DNA of 64,000 bases from Volvox africanus (GCA_030268105.1 BSDZ01000080.1:5567501-5631500); one strand, 5' to 3'; positions 10,544-20,690 are shown, numbered from the stretch's first letter. Program-made: numbers and translations. The notes: generated by a model from the sequence alone, not told the origin.

Positions 10544-12136
10544 ATGCCACACGACACTCCCACCACAACCACAAATCCTCCGCAGCAAAAAGCGCGGAAG
10601 GAACTCTTACGTTTTAAACGTAAAAATCTCAATGAAATTTTGCGACTAGAGCGTTTAGCCGCCATAGCCGCCAATCGACGACCACATCGGATAAACATTG
10701 AACCTACGGAAACGGTGCCTTCGGCTCCAGTAATTCCCACCAATAATTTTAATAATAATATTCCTATTATCCGCGGGTCCCAAGAACCAATGCCGGATGA
10801 AGGAGATGTCGCGTTACCTCCCAATAACCTTCCACAGCGCACACCAGAACAAACGCGCGCGGCCCAACACGTCGCAGAAACAATGCGCAACGCAACACAT
10901 AATCGTGTTGTTGCATTAGAAAGCGAAATCACGCACCTTAAGGAGTCCTTCGAAAATCAGATGGGTGCCCTCCGCGCGGATACCGACCGCACGCGAGCCC
11001 TATTAGAACAGATTTTCGAACGCCTTTCGGAGCGTTCACAATCATCTGAAGCGGCCGACTCACGCAAAAAAGCGATCCTAGATATTATTTCCACAATCGC
11101 TGGGTCGAGCATCGCAACCCTTTTGCCTAAGGATGCCCTCCAGCAAACAACGCTGCAATCCATCCTAGAGAAACACCTAGTTCCGGTGCCAACACTCGAG
11201 GAGGTTCAGTCCCTTTGGGTGGAAGCAACCGCACACCTAGCTGGGGGTAGCGATTCTCAGACAACCGCCCCAAAATCCAGCCGGCCAAGTGAGGTAAGCC
11301 CTAATAGACGGGTTCCGCATCCCCCCAAATTTTCTGGGAAGAAGGATAGCACCATCACTTGCACCCGGTCCTGGTTCAATGTACTCATGCAATATTTCGA
11401 CCTGATGAACATGGACCCATTTGAGCACATAGTGTACTTCTTAACGGGCAAAGCACAGGTCTGGGCAGCAGATGTCCTAGAGATGCACAAGTCGGGCAAG
11501 AAACCCCTCACACGCGAAACCTTAAGGGCGGCATTTCTCCTGCAATATGGGGACACGCAACGCAACACTGCCATGGCAGCAAGGGATCGCTTGCACTCTC
11601 ATGACTACGACATGAAAACTGCTGAAACCGTCGCTGAGTACACACAGCGCTTCCATGATGTCCTACGTGAAGCTAAGGACATGGATAAAGCCGACCAGAT
11701 TAGCTGGTACATCAAAGGCTTAGTTCCAACACTTCGGGGTCGGTGTGCAACCGACGATGAGGGCAAGGACTGGCAGGATTTAGATAAATGCATCCTATAC
11801 GCAGTCGGCCAAGAGGTCCGGTGGAAGGCAGGGAAAGATAAGACTGCCACCGTTGAGCTGAAAGCGGCTATGGTAACCACCCCTAAATCCAGACATCCCT
11901 ACCAAAAACGCCCTATTTCCCGATTTCAACAGGGCTGGCAGTCCGTGAGCAAGAAGCCCCGGACCGACCACACTTCTGACAAGCCTCCTAGTACCCGGTG
12001 CCGCTATTGCCATGGCTTTAAGAAGCCAGGCCAGTCTTGGCCGGACCACGTAGTGGACTGTTCCAAGGCGATCAAGGCTGAGGCGGAAAAGAAGTTGGCG
12101 CTTGCTGCCCGGCTCGAATCTAAAATGCACGAATAG
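10544..12136 (+). CDS. Element C gag polyprotein
   Basis: A 530-residue open frame starts at ATG 10544, 55 bases inside the 5' LTR. An N-terminal basic and proline/asparagine-rich stretch is followed by a helical, probably coiled-coil segment (about residues 110-150). A retrotransposon-gag capsid region follows (YFLTGKAQVWAADVLEM, then TVAEYTQRFHDVLREA, then SWYIKGLVPTLRG). A zinc-knuckle-like CCHC near the C-terminus has a long loop (CRYCHGFKKPG...WPDHVVDC, C-x2-C-x12-H-x3-C). It ends at TAG 12134-12136, and the same frame continues for another 280 codons. Gag would package the element RNA in cytoplasmic particles. The TAG may be a readthrough signal or a simple mutation. Confidence 0.88.
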   Translation: MPHDTPTTTTNPPQQKARKELLRFKRKNLNEILRLERLAAIAANRRPHRINIEPTETVPSAPVIPTNNFNNNIPIIRGSQEPMPDEGDVALPPNNLPQRTPEQTRAAQHVAETMRNATHNRVVALESEITHLKESFENQMGALRADTDRTRALLEQIFERLSERSQSSEAADSRKKAILDIISTIAGSSIATLLPKDALQQTTLQSILEKHLVPVPTLEEVQSLWVEATAHLAGGSDSQTTAPKSSRPSEVSPNRRVPHPPKFSGKKDSTITCTRSWFNVLMQYFDLMNMDPFEHIVYFLTGKAQVWAADVLEMHKSGKKPLTRETLRAAFLLQYGDTQRNTAMAARDRLHSHDYDMKTAETVAEYTQRFHDVLREAKDMDKADQISWYIKGLVPTLRGRCATDDEGKDWQDLDKCILYAVGQEVRWKAGKDKTATVELKAAMVTTPKSRHPYQKRPISRFQQGWQSVSKKPRTDHTSDKPPSTRCRYCHGFKKPGQSWPDHVVDCSKAIKAEAEKKLALAARLESKMHE

Positions 12137-12979
12137 GACGCTGGCAAGCGTGTGGAGGAATGTGAACCAGTTAAACTGGTTGCACCAGATGGAGAATTTG
12201 TGTTGCCCATGACCGACAGCCCTCAGACTGCTCGGATGTTCCGGCCTGATGAATTCCGTCAGGTTGAGACCCAACTTGGCCATCAATTTACCTTTGACGC
12301 CACATGTAACGATTCGGGCAATAATAGTCTCTGTCCACGTTTTGCCTCTCCATCAAACCCATTTGCGACCCATAATCTTGCGGGTGAGTTTGCTTGGATT
12401 AATCCTCCTTACAATCACATTGCTCAATGGCAAAAACACTATATCTCCTGCAAACACAAAGATCCAGAAAATACCTCTGCAGTCTTTGTAGTCCCCAAGT
12501 GGAGCTCAATAGAGCACAGTATGCGAGCAGCAGGCTTTCGCCTGATCAAAACATATGCACCAGGGAAACAATTGTTCCTGAAGAAAAGTTGCACAGGAGT
12601 ACGGGAGCTTATGCCCGGTGTCCCATGGCCTCTCCAGCTATGGTATGACCGACCGTCCACTACCGTGCACTTGAACTCCATAGTTGGTTCTACACCTTCT
12701 ATGATCTTTGATGCTCAACTGTGCCAAACGGCCTGCAAAGTCTTGGCCGATTCCGGTGCCAATTGTAAAGGTACAGCAGACGGGTTTATATCCCTAACAG
12801 CCGTTACGAAAATGGCCCTTGCTCTCAAACCCACACTTACCAGCTCAGTTAAAGTGGCTAATGGCAACACAGAACTGATTGAGGGCTCAGTTGTTACCAA
12901 TCTTCAAATTGACAAGTTCCACGACACAGTCAAACTCCTTGCCCTAAAGCAAGATGTCCCAGGATATTATCCTGGCTAA
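12137..12979 (+). CDS. Element C methyltransferase-like domain plus aspartic protease
   Basis: This frame is the in-frame continuation of gag past TAG 12134-12136; an ATG-like restart would be at 12152. The first 170 or so residues contain FTFDATCNDSGNN, then FAWINPPYN (NPPY codons 12401-12412), then TSAVFVVPKW and a PWPLQLWYDRP end. The NPPY motif and its spacing after FDA resemble the Dam-like/phage N6-adenine methyltransferase group, but catalysis is not shown. A protease-like segment follows with the active-site string VLADSGANCKG (Asp codon about 12749) and FISLTAV. The frame ends at 12979 and overlaps the RT frame (from 12954) with a change of frame. The methyltransferase assignment is an inference from motif pattern, whereas the protease position is what gypsy elements predict. 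Confidence 0.7.
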   Translation, partial: DAGKRVEECEPVKLVAPDGEFVLPMTDSPQTARMFRPDEFRQVETQLGHQFTFDATCNDSGNNSLCPRFASPSNPFATHNLAGEFAWINPPYNHIAQWQKHYISCKHKDPENTSAVFVVPKWSSIEHSMRAAGFRLIKTYAPGKQLFLKKSCTGVRELMPGVPWPLQLWYDRPSTTVHLNSIVGSTPSMIFDAQLCQTACKVLADSGANCKGTADGFISLTAVTKMALALKPTLTSSVKVANGNTELIEGSVVTNLQIDKFHDTVKLLALKQDVPGYYPG

Positions 12980-15158
12980 TGACTGGTTAGGAAAACGAAA
13001 AGCCACAATGTGCTGGGCAACTCATACCCTGACAGTGTATAAGAAGCCAAATGATGCGTATACGTTTACGCCATCCCTTTGGTCTTCCCCAGGTATCGAT
13101 GCTAACCTTGATGCGATTACCCTCATGAACTATGTCACTGCAACACTTTATGCAGCGACTACTGTCGAGATGGTATCTGCGAAAGCAGCAGGCAAACGAA
13201 TTGCTAAAGGAGCACGGAGTTATCTCCTACTTGTGCAAGCAGAGGAGCACACTCCAACCCCTGACCCCAGTTCCGGTGGGAATAATCTCCTAGCTAATCT
13301 GAAGTTATCAGAATTACTGGAGGAATACAAGGATGTATTCGAGGACCTTCAAGGCCTCCCCCCCGACTGGGACATTGGTCACACGATTCCTTTAGTGGAT
13401 GGTGCCATACCACCCGCTAAACGAGCCTATAGGCTCACCCAACTGGAGCAACAAGAGGTAAAGAAGCAAGTTACCGAACTGCTCAATAAGGGATATATCG
13501 AACCCTCTACCTCACCCTATTGGGCTCCAGTTCTCTTTGTCGAAAAGGCAAATGGGCAAGGACTACGCATGGTCTTAGACTACTGTGCGCTTAATAAACT
13601 GACCATCAAACGGCGGTATCCCATGCCCAATATTACGGACCTTTTCAACCAACTCCAAGGAGCTACCATTTTCAGCTCCCTGGACTTACAGCAGGGGTAT
13701 CATCAAATACTGATCTCTCCACAGGATGTGGAGAAAACGGCCTTCATAGCCCCAGGCATGGGCCAGTTTCAGTTTAAGGTACTTTGCTTTGGACTTACCA
13801 ATGCCCCTGCAACGTTCCAAGCAGTGATGAATCGTGTCTTCACTGACTACATTGGCAAATTTGTGCTAGTGTACTTGGACGATATACTGGTCTTTAGTAA
13901 GACCCCGGCCGAGCATGAACAGCACCTCCGTTTGGTACTGTCCTTGCTCCGAAAGCACCAATTCAAGGCAAAATTGTCGAAGTGTCAGTTAAACCGGTTC
14001 GAACTGCACTTCCTTGGCCACAAAGTAAGCCAAGAAGGCTTAAAGGTGGACGACCGCAAAGTAACAGCCATTAAAGACTGGCCTGTCCCCACGGATATTA
14101 AGCGACTGCGGGCGTTCCTTGGCTTAGCCAATTATTTCAGGAGGTTTATTCAGGGTTATTCCTCCCTTGTGGCCCCCCTCACAACCCTTACCAGTGAGAA
14201 AGTGCCCTTCCACTGGACCGAAGCCTGCGAGGCAGCCTTCCAGGGTGTGAAGCATGCCTTGACAAATGCACCAGTACTTAAACTCCCCGAGCTTGATAAA
14301 CCTTTCACGGTTTGGTCTGATGCCTCAATACATGGCACAGGAGCCGTCCTCTTGCAGGATGACCACCCTGTTGCCTATACCAGTTCTAAATTCAATAAGG
14401 CAGAGTACAACTACTCGACAACAGACCAAGAGTGCCTTGGCACTGTCTTAGCCCTGGAAGAGTGGCGTTGTTACCTTGAAGGCGCCAGTGATGTAACGTT
14501 GATCACGGATCACCAACCACTGGTATACCTCCAAGAACAGAAAAGTGCGGATAAGCTATCCCGCCGCCAAGCTCATTGGATGGAGCGATTATCACGTTTC
14601 ACATTTAAATGGGAGTATCGCCCTGGTCGGGTGAACGTAGCTGACCCTATCAGTCGGGTCCACGACGTGGTGCTCAACTTGCTTTCTGCCGCTCTGATTG
14701 ACAGCGACTTAGGACACCGAATCATCCGCGGGTATGACGGTGATCTCAATCTCACGAAAACTAAGGTAGCAAAGCTGCGGCTCAAAAAGAAGGGTAACTT
14801 CTGGTACAATGGGTCCCAGATTTACATCCCTAATCAAGCTGACTTACGAAGGGTCATCATGAAAGAGTATCATGATACCCCATGCGCTGGCCACCGCGGC
14901 ATTGACCGCACCAAACAAGCGATCGCACAAACGTACTGGTGGCCTGGACTAGATACTGACGTGAAGGCCTACGTCAAGTCTTGTCCTCAATGTCAGCATA
15001 ACAAACCAACCAACACTAAGCCGGGTGGTTTGCTGCAGCCGCTCCCCATACCTTCTTCCGTGTGGGAGAGCATATCTATGGATTTGATAACCCAGCTACC
15101 AACAACTCGCAATGGGCATGATGCGATCGTAGTGTTTGTGGACCGGCTGAGCAAATGA
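12954..15158 (+). CDS. Element C pol: RT, RNase H and start of integrase
   Basis: A 734-residue open frame covers reverse transcriptase ([21 protein letters not shown] and catalytic VYLDDILVFSK), RNase H (VWSDASIHGTG, TTDQECLGTVLALEEW, LITDHQPL, NVADPISR) and the integrase HHCC zinc domain (HDTPCAGHRGID, then SCPQCQHNK) plus the first catalytic Asp (SMDLITQLP). It ends at TGA 15156-15158 within DRLSK; the next residues of the conserved motif (MTHFAP) are found one base out of frame. All catalytic residues seen up to that point are intact. The start is given by the frame; translation is probably reached by frameshift from the protease frame, since the in-frame ATG at 12954 lies inside that frame. 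Confidence 0.9.
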   Translation: MSQDIILANDWLGKRKATMCWATHTLTVYKKPNDAYTFTPSLWSSPGIDANLDAITLMNYVTATLYAATTVEMVSAKAAGKRIAKGARSYLLLVQAEEHTPTPDPSSGGNNLLANLKLSELLEEYKDVFEDLQGLPPDWDIGHTIPLVDGAIPPAKRAYRLTQLEQQEVKKQVTELLNKGYIEPSTSPYWAPVLFVEKANGQGLRMVLDYCALNKLTIKRRYPMPNITDLFNQLQGATIFSSLDLQQGYHQILISPQDVEKTAFIAPGMGQFQFKVLCFGLTNAPATFQAVMNRVFTDYIGKFVLVYLDDILVFSKTPAEHEQHLRLVLSLLRKHQFKAKLSKCQLNRFELHFLGHKVSQEGLKVDDRKVTAIKDWPVPTDIKRLRAFLGLANYFRRFIQGYSSLVAPLTTLTSEKVPFHWTEACEAAFQGVKHALTNAPVLKLPELDKPFTVWSDASIHGTGAVLLQDDHPVAYTSSKFNKAEYNYSTTDQECLGTVLALEEWRCYLEGASDVTLITDHQPLVYLQEQKSADKLSRRQAHWMERLSRFTFKWEYRPGRVNVADPISRVHDVVLNLLSAALIDSDLGHRIIRGYDGDLNLTKTKVAKLRLKKKGNFWYNGSQIYIPNQADLRRVIMKEYHDTPCAGHRGIDRTKQAIAQTYWWPGLDTDVKAYVKSCPQCQHNKPTNTKPGGLLQPLPIPSSVWESISMDLITQLPTTRNGHDAIVVFVDRLSK

Positions 15159-16183
15159 CGCACTTTGCTCCCACCCACACGACCGCAGGAGCGGAAGAGT
15201 TGGCTCGCCTTTTTGTAGCCACTGTATTCCGGCAGCACGGCCTTCCAAAGAACATTATCTCTGACCGGGACCCACGTTTTACAAGCAATTTCTGGAAGGA
15301 AATATTTCGCCTATTGGGCACCCACCTCCATATGAGCACAGCCTTCCATCCACAAACAGATGGACAAACAGAGCAAATGAACCGCTTACTGGAAGAGACA
15401 TTACGGCACTATATCTCCCCTAATCAGGATGATTGGGATGATCACTTACCATTGATTGAGTTTGCTATCAATAACTCCAAACAACGTTCGACAGGTATGA
15501 CACCATTTTTGCTTAATGGTGTCCAGCAACCGCGTGTGCCGGTTGACCTGCATATACCCTCGAAAGTGCCAGCTGCTGATGAGTACTCCACCATCATGCG
15601 CAAGCGATTGCAACTCGCTAAAACTTGTCTCCAGGCTGCGCAATCTAGACAAAAACAGGATGCTGACTCTTCTCGGCGCCCCGTGCGTTATGAGGTTGGG
15701 CAAAAAGTGCTGTTAAGTACCAAGAATATTAACCTTAAAAAACCTGGAACTAAGAAGCTGATGCCAAAATTCATCGGCCCATATACAGTTGTCGCTAATA
15801 TCGGTGAAACAGCGGTAAAACTTGGCTTACCAGCTGAATCTCGCCTACACCCGGTCTTTCATGTGTCACTCCTGAAACCATTCAAGGAGGACGCTCAGCG
15901 ACAACCACCCTCACCACTCGTTATTGAGGGTGATCCATTCTACATGGTTGAAGCCATTGTAGATCATCGGGATGTCTCAATCCGTGGGGGCAGACGTAAA
16001 ACTCGTCGAGAGTACCTTATCAAGTGGGAAGGATATGATTCCACTCACAATACATATGAAACCGAGGCATCACTGAAAGAATCAGATCCTCTGGTGGAAG
16101 CCATCGAGGAATATGAGCGAAGACTCAAAGCCAAAGGGCCAAGACCCACTGAGAAAGGAACCTCATCCAAGAGGAGACGGTGA
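15155..16183 (+). CDS. Element C integrase core and chromodomain
   Basis: A 342-residue frame overlaps the preceding stop as ATGA. It holds the second and third integrase catalytic residues (NIISDRDPRFTSNFW; QTDGQTEQMNRLLEE), the GPF-type C-terminal region (KFIGPYTVVANIGE, HPVFHVSLLKPF) and a chromodomain (FYMVEAIVDHRDV, EYLIKWEGYDSTHNTYE). Chromodomain integrases steer insertion to particular histone marks, as known for chromoviruses. Expression requires either ATGA-type reinitiation, a frameshift, or a repaired source copy. Confidence 0.88.
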   Translation: MTHFAPTHTTAGAEELARLFVATVFRQHGLPKNIISDRDPRFTSNFWKEIFRLLGTHLHMSTAFHPQTDGQTEQMNRLLEETLRHYISPNQDDWDDHLPLIEFAINNSKQRSTGMTPFLLNGVQQPRVPVDLHIPSKVPAADEYSTIMRKRLQLAKTCLQAAQSRQKQDADSSRRPVRYEVGQKVLLSTKNINLKKPGTKKLMPKFIGPYTVVANIGETAVKLGLPAESRLHPVFHVSLLKPFKEDAQRQPPSPLVIEGDPFYMVEAIVDHRDVSIRGGRRKTRREYLIKWEGYDSTHNTYETEASLKESDPLVEAIEEYERRLKAKGPRPTEKGTSSKRRR

Positions 16184-16203
16184 CGCTCCCGGGACGTTTC
16201 GCT

Positions 16204-16218
16204 TCAGAGGGGGGGGAA
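16204..16218 (+). other. Polypurine tract of element C
   Basis: The run AGAGGGGGGGGAA lies immediately before the 3' LTR. The same tract precedes the LTR at 10136. Confidence 0.75.
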
Positions 16219-16572
16219 TGTAGGAAACTACATTTACCTTAGAGAAATAGGCCCAGATAAAGCGGTAGGCAATCATGCAATAAGCATGATGCCTAACCGA
16301 AAACTAACTACGAGTAAACTTCGCGATTGGCAAAGAAGATTGCCGTACATCTTGGCTAGGTGAGCCAATATTAAAGTCACCCTGGTGAAGAGCTAAGGCC
16401 TGACATTTTAGTATTACGCTACTAATTGTTCGGAGTTCAAGACTCCACTGTCACCAATTATTCCCAATAGATGTACAATTTCGCGACGCTAACTTACTTG
16501 CGAGCTATCTCTAAATCTACAAAAGCTACGCTTCCGCACAAATCTAGTAGTATCCTGAAAGGGACTGCTACA
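16219..16572 (+). repeat. 3' LTR of element C (354 bp)
   Basis: Near-identical partner of 10136-10489, with the same TGTAG...CTACA edges. Host-like sequence starts at 16573. Confidence 0.95.
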
Positions 16573-17439
16573 GCCAAGGTGCTGGGTCGGGATGGGCCTC
16601 GAGGGGCAACGACGAGTGCAACAGCATCGGCAGTCATGTCTTCCCTGTGTACATGCTGCATGCCATTCCCACCAAGATCCCATTATCCCAACGACTCGAT
16701 CGCCAAATGTGCCACTATCTCCCGCACGCCCGCAGAACTGCTCCCTACTTTGAGACAAGACAGAGAGCATGGCAGGCGGAAAGCACGCAGCAGCGCGCAA
16801 ACCTGGTAGACGTCATCACTCGTACGAGCTTGCACGGGCACAGGGTACGACATACGAAAATATATCTGTCGGATGCGTAGTTAAGTTTCATGGTTTGAGC
16901 GTCCGTACAACGTGGAAGATGACCCGAGGGTTCCCTGGACATGGCACCAATACGGTACAATACTGGATTTTGGATGAAGTCATTGGATTTAAGATATGAC
17001 CTTGGGGTTTGTTTTGGAATTGGACCTTGACGGATTAAACTATCCAGGGGCCAACATTCTTGTAGCATTTCAGGAGCATCGCCATCGTCCGCTATCTTAC
17101 TCAAGAAAATCTTGATTGGGAAATAGACGGTCACGCGGGTTTGGATATGTACTGTGGATGCCGTTGGATGCGATTCTTTTTTATTTCGGTTTGGAAATGC
17201 ATGTTGTATTGCATGTTGTGCTGCAATGAATTTCGTGGTGATGACCCACCATCGCTGTAGGTACTGAAATTTCATGGACGTAAAGACGTTGATCACTTTT
17301 CTCTGGCTATGGCAAGTGGACAGTTGTCCGCGACCCACACATCTCTTTCGCCTTATACTGAAGGGATCAGCGAAGGCAACTCATTGACCGCGCTTCTATT
17401 TGCAGTGCTGTTGTGCTTCCCAATGATAAGCGTGCATGG

Positions 17440-17720
17440 ACTGGTTAAGGAGTCTATGGCTTAAAATAACGCCGCTAGTAAAAATTCCAAAATTTTCCAT
17501 TAATAAAACTAAATTAGTTAACCCTCCTAAAACACCGTTAAATATTATTACATAGCTATTCTCGAATTTGTAATGTAATATAAGTGGGTCGATTTTTGCA
17601 CCGCAATTTATCAAGCCTAGCTAATCTCCAACAAAGAGGGTAAGATCTCAAGCAAACCATATATTTGCTCAAAAACTTTATGTAAATATTTTATATTATT
17701 AAGTTTATAATATACACATG
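17440..17720. other. AT-rich block of atypical composition
   Basis: Base composition shifts sharply to A/T compared with flanking DNA, with words such as TTAATAAAACTAAATTAGTT. Minus-strand frames through it encode hydrophobic, isoleucine/asparagine-rich peptides, unlike the host proteins in this window. Organelle-derived DNA is one possibility; unrelated AT-rich filler is another. Confidence 0.45.
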
Positions 17721-20237
17721 TACGGTCACGTATACAACTTTCCATGTTAGGTAGGGAGTTACTGTCACCGTACACAGCTCCAATGTCCCACCACTCCCGC
17801 GGGGGGATGTTCAGGTGCGTTATCACGGAGCCTACTGTCCATGAGGCTGCCTGGCTGGGTTGGGTTATCACTCAGACACGATATTCGTACCTCACCAAAT
17901 TACTATCACTGCAAAAAGCTTACAACTTGCATTGAGATGTATACCATGATAGAATCAGTAAAGACCGCTGACACGTTTCATTCTGGAAATCCGATGCTGA
18001 ACTCTCAGATACAATAACTGCTGCCACTCTATCCGGTGTACACATGCGCCTATTGTAGGAGGGAGACTGCATCACTTACAACGATGAGGAACGGCCCCGT
18101 CCTCCACGATACCTGCTTCATACCTTTGCGTCTGGCTCTCCAACGGGGAAACCTTATGATCATGGGCCTGCCTTCCGGCAGTGCCAGACATGGCCCCCAT
18201 AGAAGCTGATCCCAGGGGTCTTTGGAATCTAGGGATTCATGTAAGTGACTACGGGCCCATATGTGAGGTCGGCAAGAGGACGGGTCCAACAAACTGCTCC
18301 CAGATGACACATGAGGGTATCAGGGATAGTAGCAAGGTACGCCAGGATCAGCCGAGCCGAACAGGACGTGGGCAGGAAGGGAACGGCATGGGCAAGATAC
18401 AGACAAGTATGAGGCCCGGCATGGCGGTAGAAGCCGCTGCACGATGAGCTCATCCTGGTATGGGCGAAGTAAGGTTGAAGTATGAGAGTAGGGGAATGGG
18501 CGGCATAGGTTAAGAGGGAACATCACGAGAAGGGCAGCCTCCGACAGTTTGATTGGATTTGACAGCTTTACATGGGCTGTATATCACCCAGCAGCGATTT
18601 GCCATTGGTTGCGGGGATAGCATGCCCGTCAGTAGCTATCAGTTTCAGCATGACCACCGTTGTATTTTTCGGCAGTTGCTTGCATGGCTGCCGATGCAGA
18701 GTCATCAACAGAATCTGCAGCGGGGTATCCAGTGTTGTGATTGCAGGGCTCTGCAATCACAGTTGCCTGAGGAAGGGTGGGATGGGCGAGGGGTTCGGAC
18801 ATCATTCGGATCTGCCAGTCCCCCACTGCGCATTATGCCACACATGGACCAGCACCACTTGCCACCCCACCTTCTCCTCTAGGGCTGATGCAAGGCTCGC
18901 AAATGCGTGCTTCCCCCAAACATGGGAGATGTGGCACTTGGCCTCAAACTGCTGCAGCTCCGTGCTTGTTATCATAGAAATTGTCGGTGTCTGCACTGGC
19001 CGGCTGACGCCTCCATCATAGTCGTCGCCTGTTCCAGGTTGCTGCATCCTGTTAACACTGCCCTTCGCTTCCCGTGCCCTCCTCGTCATGATCCAAGCCT
19101 AGCCTGGACCCAGTCCTGAGCCCACTCATCCCACTGCAATTGCTGGGGCCTGCCGACGCTGCAGCAATGGAAGCACTGAAACCACCAATGGAGCCAGCGA
19201 ACCCTCCATGCGCTCGCACATTGCACGTCTGGAAAGAGGCACAGGGTATAGGCTATGCTGCGGATGCAGCGTGTGCTGACCGTGTGTTGCTGCAGACAAA
19301 TGTATGTGAATCTGGCTATATGATGAGTGTAAGGTATTTCTGGCGTCCGATGGCTACCCCGCATTGGAAGGGTTCTGCCTCAACCCAGCGGCCATTGTGG
19401 CCATGACGGATGCTGTGGCGGGCAGTGACGATGGCACGTGTGTTCTTTGACGGTCCCCGAGGGCAAGAGGTAAGGAGTGGGATGAGTGACATCCGGCGCT
19501 GGCAGAAAGGGCAATGAGGACAGAATTAAGGCTCCTGCAGTGTACCATGGGTGGTAGGGATGCTCCCTTTATTGAGAGCAATCATAGTGTAGTCATGGAT
19601 CCTTCTAGCGGACGACCAGTAACAGCCTGGTAATCACCTGGCTTACGGATGGGATAACAAAGGTCTGTATTAATCCTGCTTCCTCCCGTCCGCGCCCCCT
19701 CCCCCCGGTGTACACTCATATACATGCACAGGCGTCGATTCTTCTGGCGTGCTGTTCAGTTTGACTTGGAGGATACCTTTGAGGATCCCCATGCTCCATT
19801 ATGACCAAACTGCGGTCCCCATCCGCTTATTGTCAATGGCTTCATCTGGAACCGACTGATGGTCGCCGTCTCAATAGACGGTCCGGAGTTCTGAGAGCTT
19901 CTGGCTCAGGGGTACGAGCCCAACGTATCTTCCGGAAAGATGGAGTTGGTCTCGTGGCCTGAGTACCCGCAGTAGCCTGGGTGAGAATGAGGGGACTGCG
20001 GTAGTGGCCTCTGCCCTCTGCTGGGACATGGAGGCATTAGTGTTGCCAGTTGGGGTGAAGGAATTCGTTCGTAGCTTCTAGTGCTTGCTTGCACCTTAGA
20101 TCCCTCAGTGGTTTTATTTCAGAGCCTCACAGTTCCTATACATCTAATCCTATATATAGGTCTTGTCGTAGTGACATGTTCTTCATTGACTGGGCATTGC
20201 CATTGTGACACCCATCTCTGTTTTGAACGGACTGATT

Positions 20238-20275
20238 TGCTGTCTTATATATGGTATGCTGTCTTATATATGGTA
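20238..20275. repeat. Short tandem duplication
   Basis: Two head-to-tail copies of TGCTGTCTTATATATGGTA lie in TATA-rich sequence. No function is evident. Confidence 0.8.
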
Positions 20276-20391
20276 TACTGGTATATATGGAGTGTATCTA
20301 CTGAAGTGGGAGTGCAAACAATCTGATCTTACAAGGGATTGTCTGTTGTTGCCACCTTTGGGCCCGTGGCCAATATAGGGGGGTGCCCAGG

Positions 20392-20690
20392 TTAATGCGG
20401 AGGGGACTCCACCCGGGAATGCGGAACATGCGAGTGGTCGGTGGTCATTTGTACGACCAGCCGTGAAGGCGCTGTTGCCTTCAGTCCTTGGACAGATGGA
20501 TGTGTCAGATGTCAGATTTCGCTTGACGGGCGTACTGGACTTAATCGTTTTGACTTCTCGTGTAATCTGTTAACACCACGGTGCCCCTTATCGTCCCTCG
20601 ATTTGTCAGGCCACACCGTTTTGTTCATCCCTTCATCTTTTCGTGAGCTGTCCGAACAGGCCCTGTATAGGAGATGTAGGCCGAAGTCCG
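20392..20690 (+). mobile_element. Scrap of the element A pre-protease domain
   Basis: Matches the region upstream of the protease in element A and in fragment 1-818. Shared features include CACCCGGGAATGC-like start sequence, RTGLNRFDFSCNL and VLFIPSSFRELSEQ (about 20619-20655). It has frame breaks and no flanking LTR, and similarity fades by about 20690. It is therefore a third, independent copy of this domain. Confidence 0.8.

Larger units (their letters stand above)
10136..16572 (+). mobile_element. Ty3/gypsy LTR retrotransposon C, nearly full length
   Basis: Two 354-bp LTRs (10136-10489 and 16219-16572) flank a primer-binding site, gag, an NPPY-containing methyltransferase-like domain, protease, RT, RNase H, integrase, chromodomain and polypurine tract. 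The LTRs differ at about six positions by eye (near 98% identical), so insertion was recent compared with element A. The frame is broken at three places: TAG after gag, a shift at the protease-RT border and a one-base shift in integrase. The left LTR also serves as the right LTR of the deleted copy at 9729-10135, giving a tandem arrangement. No convincing target-site duplication is visible, as expected if LTR recombination made the array. Confidence 0.93.
16573..20391. other. Non-coding or unrecognised region
   Basis: About 3.8 kb without a recognised gene. Open frames here are short, overlap on both strands and match no family I know. The region includes an AT-rich block (17440-17720) and a short tandem repeat near 20238. 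It could contain exons of an unrecognised gene or old transposon remains. Confidence 0.5.

Noticed and set aside
16745..17338. A 197-residue minus-strand open frame next to the element C LTR
   Set aside because: No domain recognised; crosses a compositional boundary and overlaps plus-strand frames of similar quality.
17617..17871. Minus-strand peptide NIPPREWWDIGAVYGDS recalls the TPWWD..VYG motif of haem peroxidase-type alpha-dioxygenases
   Set aside because: Only one short motif in an AT-rich region; no haem ligands or neighbouring family blocks are found on either side.
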